Shown one piece after another: positions 1 through 7,086 of a stretch of 64,000 nt of DNA. This stretch comes from Faecalibacterium sp. (GTDB taxonomy: Bacteria > Bacillota > Clostridia > Oscillospirales > Ruminococcaceae): NCBI GenBank assembly GCA_022652735.1, contig JALCRP010000001.1, forward strand, positions 124,001 through 188,000, read 5' to 3'. The notes beneath the pieces are model-generated. The model saw only the letters and a list, made by a program, of their open reading frames with translations, did not search any database and was not told the DNA's origin. The translations under genes and the position numbers were made by a program. Every line of letters starts with the position of its first letter. Positions within the stretch are counted from its first letter, which is position 1.

Positions 1-878
1 AGCAAAAGCAGGGTATCGGTATCCAGCTCGCCCAACACGTGCATCAGCGGCGCGGCGCTTTTGGCGCGCAGGCATGCGCGTACAACGCCAAACAGGCACA
101 GCACCATGCAAATCACACCGTTGCGCAGGCCGTACAGCGTGGCAGCCCAGCCGCCGGCGGGCTGCGGCAAAAAAGAAGCCGCAATCAGCAGCGCCACGGT
201 AAGCAGCAGCAAAAAGGTCGGGAAACGATCCTGCACTTTTGTGGGGATACCGCTGTGCACCTCCTGTTTTTCCTTGCGGAACAAAAACAAAAGCACAAAG
301 GCCGAGACAACGGCCCCCAGCTCTACGCCCCAAAAGATGCCGGGCTTGCCATCCATCCAGAAAAAGTTAAGAAAGTTCATCCCGGCAAAGTTGCCCAGCA
401 AAATGCTTGTCGTATCGCCCACCAGCGTAGCCGCGCCCTGTAGGTTTGAGGAGACGGAAATCGCAATCAGAACAGGCACGGGCGAAATTTTCATTTTGCG
501 CGAAATTTCAAGCCCCACCGGCGCTACCATCAGCACGGTCGCCACATTATCCACAAATGCGCTGATGAAGCCCGCAAACAGGGCCAGCGCCGCCACCGCC
601 CACTGCACGTTCGGTACCTTGGCAATCAGCAGCTCGGAAAGGCGGGCGGGCATCCCGCTTTGAATAAACAGCGATACAATGCCCATCGTGCCGCCGATCA
701 TCAGCAAAACATTATAATCCACCGCATGCAGCGCAGCGGGCAGCGGCATATCGTATACGCCGCTGCTGCCAAGGGCAACGAAAATCAAAGCCGAACCCAA
801 CGCGATAAACTGCCGTGCCTGTGAAAAGCACAGCATCAGGACATACGTCAACAAAAACAAAACCAGTGCCACAAGCAT
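1..878 (-). CDS. SLC13/ArsB-type anion or cation permease, 5' part only
   Basis: The gene starts at ATG 878 behind an AAGGGAT ribosome site and runs off the left edge, so only about 292 N-terminal residues are visible. The protein is almost entirely hydrophobic helices. The stretches AFVDNVATVLMVAPVGLEIS and NLQGAATLVGDTTSILLGNF are the paired re-entrant or helix motifs typical of the ion transporter superfamily (SLC13, ArsB, NhaD, CitM). It would act in the cytoplasmic membrane; the substrate cannot be told. It resembles the permease at 1995-3362, so the two may be distant paralogues. The gene upstream (TatA) ends in its own terminator, so this gene is probably transcribed separately. Confidence 0.8.
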   Translation of the reverse strand, partial: MLVALVLFLLTYVLMLCFSQARQFIALGSALIFVALGSSGVYDMPLPAALHAVDYNVLLMIGGTMGIVSLFIQSGMPARLSELLIAKVPNVQWAVAALALFAGFISAFVDNVATVLMVAPVGLEISRKMKISPVPVLIAISVSSNLQGAATLVGDTTSILLGNFAGMNFLNFFWMDGKPGIFWGVELGAVVSAFVLLFLFRKEKQEVHSGIPTKVQDRFPTFLLLLTVALLIAASFLPQPAGGWAATLYGLRNGVICMVLCLFGVVRACLRAKSAAPLMHVLGELDTDTLLL

Positions 879-984
879 GAGCTATCCCTTTCTGCCTTGC
901 TGCCCGCCGCCCGGGCGCCTTGCCCGGATAAGCGCGGCGGCCTTTGATCGGCTTACGCTGCTTTGCATGGATGCCAAGATAAGA

Positions 985-1023
985 AAATACCCCGGTGCAA
1001 AATATGCTTGTACCGGGGTATTT
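985..1023 (-). terminator. intrinsic terminator after tatA
   Basis: A 12-bp perfect stem (985-996 with 1012-1023, core ACCCCGGT/ACCGGGGT) has A/T-rich flanks on both sides. It lies between the end of the TatA gene and the start of the left-edge permease, so it most likely ends the 3362-1070 transcript. Confidence 0.75.
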
Positions 1024-1069
1024 ATTCTATCTGTACGGATCGGCGCTAAAAGCGGGCTTTATGCCCGCA

Positions 1070-1315
1070 TCAGGCATGCGCGGCCGGGTTTTTCTCCGCA
1101 TCGTCGGCAGCCTTTTCGGTGCTGGCCTTTTCGGCGGGCTGTGCTGCGGCGTCCGTGGTATCTGCTTTTTCAGTGCCGTCTGCTTCATCCATGCCCTCTT
1201 GGAAGCTCTTCATGGTTTTGCCAAACATTTTTCCCAGCTTCGGCAGCTGCTTCGGTCCAAAGATGACCAAAACAACCAGCAGGACGACCATCAATTCGTT
1301 TACTCCGACTCTCAT
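1070..1315 (-). CDS. tatA: Sec-independent translocase protein TatA
   Basis: This 81-residue protein has one N-terminal membrane helix (residues 5-20, LMVVLLVVLVIFG) followed by the signature FGPKQLPKLGK hinge, an amphipathic helix and an acidic, alanine-rich tail. That is the TatA/TatB family plan: TatA oligomerises to move folded twin-arginine substrates across the membrane. AAAAGGAGA precedes the ATG. No TatC is in the window. A likely client is encoded at 56225-57382, a lipoprotein with a twin-arginine signal. The gene is the last of a three-gene run after the permease and kinase-like genes. Confidence 0.85.
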   Translation of the reverse strand: MRVGVNELMVVLLVVLVIFGPKQLPKLGKMFGKTMKSFQEGMDEADGTEKADTTDAAAQPAEKASTEKAADDAEKNPAAHA

Positions 1316-1382
1316 AGCAACTTTCTCCTTTTACCGGAAATTCCGGCTTCTTCATTTTGTGCGGGCGGCGCTTTGTGCGCTG

Positions 1383-1982
1383 TCAGCCATTTTCCTGAAA
1401 GCGGCGAATGTATTCCAGCAGAACGTCGATTGTTTGTTCGATCCCCAGGCGGCCACTGTTGACACACAGATCATATCCCCGGGAATCGCCCCATTTCATA
1501 TCGCTGTAGTAGTTGTGATACGTGCGCCGTTTTTTATCGGCGCGAAGCATCTTATCCAGCGCTTCCTTTTCAGAAAGATGATACAGGGAGACAATGCGCT
1601 CAACTTTCGTCTCTTTGTCGGCAAGAATAAAAAAGTGCAGTGCGTTCGGGTTATGGCGCAGCACCGAATCGCTGCACCGCCCTACCACAACAAACGATTC
1701 GCCCGCCTCGGCGCGGCCGCGCAAAAAGGAAAACACCTGTTCGGCCACATTTTCCTCGATCGAATTGGAATAGCCGCTTACCCGCCGGGATAAGAAAATG
1801 TTGACGGGCTTTTCGTCGTTTTTATCCACCAGCGCCTGCTGATAACCGCTGGCCTTTACCGTGCCGTCGATCAGGGCGCGGTCATACAGGCGGATGCCCA
1901 GCCGTGCCGCCAGCTGCTGCGCGATATAATGGCCCCCGCTGCCGTACTCGCGGCCGATCGTAACAATGATCTGTTGTCTCAT
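1383..1982 (-). CDS. cytidylate kinase-like P-loop protein
   Basis: The 199-residue protein begins IIVTIGREYGSGGHYIAQQLA, a P-loop variant used by the cytidylate-kinase-like family (PF13189), followed by LGIRLYDRALI. These proteins are related to CMP kinase, but many are not proven CMP kinases and their substrate is often unknown. The C-terminal part carries VGRCSDSVL and RIVSLYHLSEKEALDKM, matching the nucleotide-kinase fold. AAGGGGGC sits seven bases before the ATG, and the gene follows the permease stop by only 12 bases, so the two are almost certainly cotranscribed. A role in nucleotide metabolism is inference. Confidence 0.75.
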   Translation of the reverse strand: MRQQIIVTIGREYGSGGHYIAQQLAARLGIRLYDRALIDGTVKASGYQQALVDKNDEKPVNIFLSRRVSGYSNSIEENVAEQVFSFLRGRAEAGESFVVVGRCSDSVLRHNPNALHFFILADKETKVERIVSLYHLSEKEALDKMLRADKKRRTYHNYYSDMKWGDSRGYDLCVNSGRLGIEQTIDVLLEYIRRFQENG

Positions 1983-1994
1983 TTTACAGCCCCC

Positions 1995-3362
1995 TTACAA
2001 ATAGCGCACGAACAAGCATATCATGGAAATTGCTGTCACCATAATCGTCGCAGGCACACAATAAATGCAATAGGTTTTCCAGCTGATGGGGTGGCCATTT
2101 TTCGCCGCGACCGAAGTTCCTACCACGTTGGCCGAAGCGCCGATTGGGGTTGCGTTGCCGCCAATATCTGTGCCGAGAGAAAGTGTCCATGCCAAAGTCA
2201 TCAGCGGGATGCCCTGCGTTGCCGCCATCGAGCGGATAACCGGCACCATCGTGGCGGCCAGCGGAATATTATCCACGAACGCGCTGGCGATGGCCGATAC
2301 CCAGAGGATGATTGCAATCACCACCGCAGCCTTGCCGCCGCTCACCTTGCCGATCAAAACGGCCACTTGATCCAGAACCCCTGTCTGTTCCAAGCCGTTT
2401 ACCGAGATAAACAGGCCGATAAAGAACAGCAGCGTTTTGTAATCGATGTGGCGCAGGATGTCGGCCGTCGATTTCCAGCCCGAAGAAAACGCCGTAAGCG
2501 CCAATGTCATCGCCGCCACGATCATGCCGATCAGCGCGACGGAAAGCCTTGTCTGGGCATGCGACACCAGCAGCACCACCGCCGTGGAAAAAGTGAAGAC
2601 TGCGCAGGCAAACGCCTTTTTGTTGGTGATAGCGCTCGATGGCTCGGGGTAAATGGGGTTCGGGCGGCGATGCTTTTCGCTTTCCTTCAGTGTGCGGCGA
2701 AAGCACAAAAAGAAGTAAAGCAGGCACACCGCAAAGCCCACCGCGATAATCACGCCCGTGTTGGCGATGAAATCAAAAAATGTACAGCCGATCGAGGTAC
2801 CTATGATAATATTTGGCGGGTCGCCGCACATGGTAGCGGCGCCGCCCATATTGGCGCAGAAAATCTCCGAAATAATCATTGGCACAGGGTCGAACTCCAG
2901 CACACGGGCCAGCTCCGCCGTGACGGCCGACAGAAACAATACCACAGTGATGCTGTCGATAAACATAGAAAGAAACGCCGACATGCACATGAAGCACAGC
3001 AAAAGCGGAACGGTGTGATAATGTACTGCTTTTGCCAGCCGCAGGCACAGCCATTGGAAGAACCCTGCCTGCCCAAGCCCTTCGACCATCACCATCATCC
3101 CGGCGATAAATAAGATCGTCGACCAGTTAATGCCGCCGGTCGTCCCGTCGGATTCGCCGTACCAAAAGCCGGCGGTAAACATGCTTTCAAAGTTAAAAGC
3201 GCTTCGCACAGCCGAAACGCTGTGCATGCACAGCAAAAACACGATCCCGATGACACATGCGGCGCTGGCCAGCGTCACGATATGCCGCTCGAACTTATCG
3301 AGCAGGATGACAAAAAACATTGCGACAAAAAGAAAAATGGCAGCGCCCTGTGCAATCGTCAT
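1995..3362 (-). CDS. SLC13/ArsB-family permease
   Basis: This protein has about 455 residues when read from the second in-frame ATG (3362). I preferred it because the longer frame to 3419 starts with a charged, proline-poor tail before the first membrane helix. About 11 hydrophobic segments follow. NMGGAATMCGDPPNIIIGTS and FVDNIPLAATMVPVIRSMAA...TDIGGNATPIGASANVVGTS are the twin signature loops of the ion transporter superfamily (ArsB/NhaD/P-protein type). The substrate could be an organic anion, arsenite or sodium/proton exchange; the sequence does not decide. It is the first gene of a run with the kinase-like and tatA genes. Confidence 0.8.
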   Translation of the reverse strand: MTIAQGAAIFLFVAMFFVILLDKFERHIVTLASAACVIGIVFLLCMHSVSAVRSAFNFESMFTAGFWYGESDGTTGGINWSTILFIAGMMVMVEGLGQAGFFQWLCLRLAKAVHYHTVPLLLCFMCMSAFLSMFIDSITVVLFLSAVTAELARVLEFDPVPMIISEIFCANMGGAATMCGDPPNIIIGTSIGCTFFDFIANTGVIIAVGFAVCLLYFFLCFRRTLKESEKHRRPNPIYPEPSSAITNKKAFACAVFTFSTAVVLLVSHAQTRLSVALIGMIVAAMTLALTAFSSGWKSTADILRHIDYKTLLFFIGLFISVNGLEQTGVLDQVAVLIGKVSGGKAAVVIAIILWVSAIASAFVDNIPLAATMVPVIRSMAATQGIPLMTLAWTLSLGTDIGGNATPIGASANVVGTSVAAKNGHPISWKTYCIYCVPATIMVTAISMICLFVRYL

Positions 3363-3440
3363 AGCCCCTACACTTCCGCCGGCGCCTCTTCCCTGCCGCT
3401 GTACGGCGCGCTCCGGCAATTATAATTTTAGAACGCATCC

Positions 3441-3468
3441 AGTATAGGCGGCCGCGCCGCCGAAGCAA
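3441..3468 (-). promoter_or_regulatory. sigma-A-type promoter candidate for the permease run
   Basis: On the minus strand TTGCTT (3463-3468) is 16 bp from TATACT (3441-3446), upstream of the permease gene. The spacing is one base below ideal. Confidence 0.45.
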
Positions 3469-3480
3469 ATGTACAAACCC

Positions 3481-3518
3481 GTTAAGATCCCGCCCCGCCG
3501 CGTTAAGAATCCGTTAAG
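3481..3518. promoter_or_regulatory. GTTAAG direct repeats, candidate response-regulator site
   Basis: GTTAAG occurs at 3481, 3502 and 3513. The last two are exactly 11 bp apart, which is the tandem spacing bound by OmpR/PhoB-family dimers. They sit 28-60 bp upstream of the -35 of the sensor kinase/regulator pair that follows, so autoregulation by that regulator is a reasonable inference. Confidence 0.45.
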
Positions 3519-3545
3519 AATTGTGAGCAAGGTTTTGCGCCGCCT

Positions 3546-3573
3546 TTGAAACAGGCCTGCGGTGTAGTATAAT
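3546..3573 (+). promoter_or_regulatory. promoter of the KdpD/KdpE-like pair
   Basis: TTGAAA (3546-3551), a 16-bp spacer and TATAAT (3568-3573). Because transcription would begin near 3580, an ATG overlapping the -10 at 3572 cannot be the start; this supports ATG 3596 for the kinase. Confidence 0.7.
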
Positions 3574-3595
3574 GGGCAAAAAGAGGGATGAAAAA

Positions 3596-4678
3596 ATGAA
3601 GCGTTCTCTGCCGGATAAGCACAAGCAGGACTTTTCGCTTTCTTTACGCGGCTTTTTCATATCGCTGCTGTTTTTGGCCGCCGCCTCGGGCGCGGCTTTT
3701 TTGGTGCAGGTGTTGGACGGCAATGACCGCGATATTCCGATGCTGTTCATTTTGGCCGTTCTGTTGATTTCCCGCTGCACCCAAGGGTATTTGTACGGTA
3801 CGATCAGCTCGCTGGTGGGCGTATTTCTTGTAAACTACGTGTTCACCTATCCCTATTTTGAGTTCAACTTTACCCTTTCCGGGTATCCGCTTACGTTTAT
3901 CTGTATGCTGATTGCCTCTGTCGTAACCAGTACGCTGACGACGCAGATCAAGCAACAGGAGCAGATTCGCATTGAAGCGGAAAAGGAAAAGATGCGCGCC
4001 AATCTGCTGCGCTCTGTCTCGCATGATCTCCGCACCCCGCTGACTTCGATTCTTGGTGCAACCTCTGCCCTGCTGGATGACGAGGCATTGCTTGCGCCGG
4101 AAAAGCGCCGCACTCTGCTGCAAAACGCGCACGACGACGCCGAATGGCTGATTCGGATGGTGGAAAATCTTTTGTCGATCACGCGCATGAACGGCGAGGA
4201 GGCCAAAATCACGAAAACGCTTGAGGCCGTCGAGGAGATCGTCGGCGAGGCCGTGCGCAAATTCAAAAAGCGTTTTCCGGGCGTGGAAGTTTCCGTGACG
4301 GTGCCGGAACAGCTGCTGATGATCCCGATGGACCCTATGCTGATCGAGCAGGTTTTGCTGAACCTGCTCGAAAATTCCGTGCGGCACGGCAAATCGAAAA
4401 CCGGCCTGTGCGTTACCGTACAGCGCTTGGGCGATGATGCCGAGTTTACGGTAAGCGATCACGGGATCGGCATCGCGCCGGATGTGTTTGAGCATCTGTT
4501 TGACGGCTATTTAACGGGCCGTGAAGAAAAAGAATCCGACAATGAGCGCAGCATGGGCATCGGGCTTTCGGTATGCACCTCGATCGTGCTGGCGCACGGC
4601 GGCCGGATGCGGGCGGAAAATTTGCCGCAGGGCGGCGCCGCTTTTCATTTTACGCTGCCGCTGGGGGAAGAGGAGTAA
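3596..4678 (+). CDS. KdpD-like sensor histidine kinase lacking the N-terminal KdpD domain
   Basis: About 360 residues. Four membrane helices in residues 20-115 form a DUF4118-type unit (FLAAASGAAFLVQVL, VGVFLVNYVFTYPYFEF, YPLTFICMLIASVVTSTLTTQ). Then come a coiled linker, an H-box (RSVSHDLRTPLTSILGA) and a complete ATPase with N-box LLNLLENSVRHG, G1 VSDHGIGI and G2 GIGLSVC. This is the C-terminal half of KdpD. The cytoplasmic KdpD/Usp sensing region of full KdpD (about 900 residues) is absent. AGAGGG precedes ATG 3596. The partner regulator follows 3 bases later. No kdpFABC genes are visible, so a potassium role is likely but not shown. Confidence 0.85.
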   Translation: MKRSLPDKHKQDFSLSLRGFFISLLFLAAASGAAFLVQVLDGNDRDIPMLFILAVLLISRCTQGYLYGTISSLVGVFLVNYVFTYPYFEFNFTLSGYPLTFICMLIASVVTSTLTTQIKQQEQIRIEAEKEKMRANLLRSVSHDLRTPLTSILGATSALLDDEALLAPEKRRTLLQNAHDDAEWLIRMVENLLSITRMNGEEAKITKTLEAVEEIVGEAVRKFKKRFPGVEVSVTVPEQLLMIPMDPMLIEQVLLNLLENSVRHGKSKTGLCVTVQRLGDDAEFTVSDHGIGIAPDVFEHLFDGYLTGREEKESDNERSMGIGLSVCTSIVLAHGGRMRAENLPQGGAAFHFTLPLGEEE

Positions 4679-4681
4679 TAC

Positions 4682-5389
4682 ATGGCAATCCGTGAAAATG
4701 TGTTGGTCATCGAAGACGAGCCGAGTATTTGCAATTACATCTGCACCGTGCTTTCCGCCAATCACTTTGACGTGATGACGGCGGGCAGCGGCGCAGAGGC
4801 GTATTCCCTGATTACCTCCCACTGCCCGGATTTGATTTTGCTGGATCTGGGCCTGCCGGATATGGATGGTTTAGAAGTGATCCGCATGGTGCGCAAATGG
4901 TCCAAGATGCCGATCATCGTGGTATCCGCCCGCACACACGAGCGTGAAAAGGTTGAGGCGCTGGATGCCGGCGCGGACGATTACGTAACAAAGCCGTTTG
5001 GCACTTCCGAGCTTCTGGCGCGCATCCGCACGGCGATCCGCCACACCTGCACCGCCGACGAAGACGGCAGCGTCGGCACAAACGGCATCTTTCAGGTAAA
5101 AGATATGGTGATCGACTATAACATTCATCACGTATCCATCGGCGGAAAGGATGTGCACCTGACCCAGAACGAATATAAGATCGTCGCGCTGCTGGGCCGC
5201 CATGCGGGCAAGGTGCTGACCTACGATTTTCTTTTGAAGGAAGTGTGGGGCCCGCTTGCCGCCGGCGACAACCAGATTTTGCGCGTCAATATGGCAAACA
5301 TCCGCCGCAAGCTGGAAAAAAACCCCGCTGCGCCGGAATACATTTTTACCGAGGTTGGCATCGGCTACCGCATGCTGGAAGAACCCTGA
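4682..5389 (+). CDS. KdpE-like OmpR-family response regulator
   Basis: 235 residues. The receiver domain (1-120) has the acidic pair VIEDEPS, phospho-acceptor LILLDLGLPDMDG, and the Thr/Lys switch VVSART...DDYVTKPFG. Residues 135-235 are an OmpR-type winged helix (HLTQNEYKIVALLGRHAGKVLTYDFLLKEVWG, VNMANIRRKLE). The length and the DLGLPDMDGLEVI core match KdpE. It is cotranscribed with the kinase at 3596 and followed directly by a strong terminator. The GTTAAG repeats upstream of the kinase are its best candidate target. Confidence 0.9.
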   Translation: MAIRENVLVIEDEPSICNYICTVLSANHFDVMTAGSGAEAYSLITSHCPDLILLDLGLPDMDGLEVIRMVRKWSKMPIIVVSARTHEREKVEALDAGADDYVTKPFGTSELLARIRTAIRHTCTADEDGSVGTNGIFQVKDMVIDYNIHHVSIGGKDVHLTQNEYKIVALLGRHAGKVLTYDFLLKEVWGPLAAGDNQILRVNMANIRRKLEKNPAAPEYIFTEVGIGYRMLEEP

Positions 5390-5406
5390 ACCCTGCCAAA
5401 GCGCCT

Positions 5407-5451
5407 AAAAAGCGCACCGTCTGCCCGCCAAGGCAGCCGATGCGCTTTTTT
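5407..5451 (+). terminator. terminator after the kdpE-like gene
   Basis: AAAAAGCGCA (5407-5416) pairs with TGCGCTTTTTT (5441-5451). An inner CTGCC/GGCAG stem extends the hairpin. A-tract and T-tract make it usable from both strands, so it can also end the convergent PBP transcript. Confidence 0.8.
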
Positions 5452-5479
5452 GCTGTGCGGCTTTCTCCCACGGAGATTT

Positions 5480-6070
5480 TCATAAACCGTCGTCGGTATC
5501 GCCATCCTCGGCCGCGTACACTTCGGCCGATACCTGCCGGCTGTTTTCTTCCAGCATCAGGCTGGTATCGCGCGGAATGCCCTCGTAGGCAAGGATTTTT
5601 TCCAGCACCTCCGCGCATACGGGCGCGGAAAGGCTGCCGCCGGCCGTCGTCCAGCTGTGCGGCTCGTCAAGGCACACCATTACAAGATAGGTTGGGTCTT
5701 CCATTGGGGCGACGGCGATAAAGCTGGCGATACGCGCCTTTCCGTCGGCGCTGTCAAGCTTTTGGCTTGTGCCGCTTTTGCCGCCCACACGATAGCCCGC
5801 GATCTGGGCATTGTGGCCGCCGCCGTTGTTTACCACCTGCTCCATCATGGCGCACATGGTTTTGCTGGTTTGTTCCGAGATCACGCGCCGCCTTACGGTC
5901 GGCTGAATATCTTTTACCGTGCGGCCATCCGCGTCGGTGATCTTCTGCACAACATACGGCTGCATCAGGTTGCCGCCGTTGACGACGGCGCAAACGGCCG
6001 TCGCCATCTGGATATAGCTGATCTTGCTTGATTGCCCGAAAGCGCAGGATGCCAGCTCGACAGGGCCCAT
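5480..6070 (-). CDS. class B penicillin-binding protein, C-terminal part of an interrupted gene
   Basis: These 196 codons encode the end of a transpeptidase: MGPVELASCAFGQSSKISYIQ, VNGG, and the third active-site motif KSGT (GGKSGTSQK). The SxxK serine and SxN motif are missing here and lie in the other part at 8637-10130. The ATG at 6070 is only part of the GATGGG junction, not a real start. It has no ribosome site, and the element's own terminator (6109-6135) lies just upstream, so this piece is probably silent until excision. After joining at 6066-6071/8833-8838 the protein would be 627 residues with KSGT near residue 529. No PASTA domain is seen at the C-terminus. Confidence 0.88.
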   Translation of the reverse strand: MGPVELASCAFGQSSKISYIQMATAVCAVVNGGNLMQPYVVQKITDADGRTVKDIQPTVRRRVISEQTSKTMCAMMEQVVNNGGGHNAQIAGYRVGGKSGTSQKLDSADGKARIASFIAVAPMEDPTYLVMVCLDEPHSWTTAGGSLSAPVCAEVLEKILAYEGIPRDTSLMLEENSRQVSAEVYAAEDGDTDDGL

Positions 6071-6071
6071 C
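6066..6071. repeat. element junction (GATGGG core), PBP 3' side
   Basis: The plus strand reads CCCATC. The same hexamer occurs at 8833-8838, 2767 bp away. Flanks on the host sides read GGGCCCTGTCGAGC and CGGATCGG. Exchange within this core restores the PBP reading frame exactly. Confidence 0.7.
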
Positions 6072-6108
6072 TCATTCTCGATTTAGGATAAAGCGATTTG
6101 CACAAAAC

Positions 6109-6135
6109 GGCCGGTGCCCTTTGCGGCAGCCGGCC
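6109..6135 (-). terminator. terminator at the end of the intervening element
   Basis: GGCCGG plus TGCC (6109-6118) pairs with GGCA plus CCGGCC (6125-6135), followed on the minus strand by GTTTTG. It lies between the amidase stop and the junction, so it insulates the PBP 3' part from element transcription. Confidence 0.65.
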
Positions 6136-6138
6136 ATT

Positions 6139-6981
6139 TTATGTTAGGGGCATCGGCGCTGTGCCAAAATAGGCGCAGATGGCCCGATAGTACACCGTCG
6201 CCGCCTTTTGGCAGCCCGCCTCGCTTGCCCAGTTTTCCACATCTTTGTAGTTTGTTAAAAAGCACTGTTCCGCCAAAACGGCCGGGCATGCCGGTTTTTC
6301 CACCATGCCAAAGCTTTTTTGGCTGCGTACACGGGTATCGCTGCTTGGGACGATCCTTTTGCTTTTTCCGCTGTAGTAGGCAAACCGAATGCCGGTTTCG
6401 CCGTGCAGGCGATGGCCTGCGGCTTTCATTTTCACCACGATGCACTGCGCAAACCGCATGGATTCTTCCGAATAGCGCCTGCCGGGCGGGGTAGGGAAAC
6501 ATTCAAACCCGTGAGATTGCCGTGTGCTGCGGTCGCAGTTGGCATGGATGCTGAGCAGCAGCGAGGCGCGGTTGTCGGTGGCCGTCTGCGCCCTGTCGGA
6601 GGTCGAGCGATCCTCGCCGTTTTCCCGGGTGCGCACCGGCCGATAGTTTGGGTCGGCATCCAACAGCGCATAGAGATCGTCTGTTGTTTTTTCACACACT
6701 TCTACTTCGTTGACAAGCGCCTCTGCGCCGAGGTCCATTCCACCGTGGCCAGGGTCCAGCGCCACGGTATAGGGTGGCCGAGTTTGCAGCGGATACGGTG
6801 CGGGCAAAGCATTTACAACGCTTTGCTGCGCCGCAAACAGGTTTTGGCCGCAGGCAAAACCCACCGCGCCAAGGCATAGCAGAAACCCAGCAGCTGCGGC
6901 AAGGCGCAGAACGTTTCTTTTATGCTGCCCGGCCGGGCGCAGCGAAAACGCATACCAAATATGGATGGGACAAAACTTCAT
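6139..6981 (-). CDS. CwlD-like N-acetylmuramoyl-L-alanine amidase carried by the element
   Basis: 280 residues. An N-terminal membrane anchor (about residues 25-45, VLRLAAAAGFLLCLGAVGFACG) precedes an Amidase_3 domain. The zinc and catalytic motifs are LDPGHGGMDLGAE (first His), a Glu in the next strand (VNEVEVCEK), LLSIHANCDRS (second His) and the late catalytic Glu in PAVLAEQCFLTN. The family cuts the amide between muramic acid and the peptide; CwlD does this for the spore cortex. AAGGAG lies 10 bases before the ATG, and the gene follows the recombinase by 105 bases. It would be lost with the excised circle. Assignment to CwlD rather than another small amidase is from overall size and anchor only. 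Confidence 0.8.
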   Translation of the reverse strand: MKFCPIHIWYAFSLRPAGQHKRNVLRLAAAAGFLLCLGAVGFACGQNLFAAQQSVVNALPAPYPLQTRPPYTVALDPGHGGMDLGAEALVNEVEVCEKTTDDLYALLDADPNYRPVRTRENGEDRSTSDRAQTATDNRASLLLSIHANCDRSTRQSHGFECFPTPPGRRYSEESMRFAQCIVVKMKAAGHRLHGETGIRFAYYSGKSKRIVPSSDTRVRSQKSFGMVEKPACPAVLAEQCFLTNYKDVENWASEAGCQKAATVYYRAICAYFGTAPMPLT

Positions 6982-7086
6982 ACGGCCTATTCTCCTTGTG
7001 CGGCATCAGCCGGGGCTTGTTCCCGTATACGGGCGCAAAGGTGCATTCGGATGCCGATACTGTTCCATATTCTGCCCTGCCGCCTT

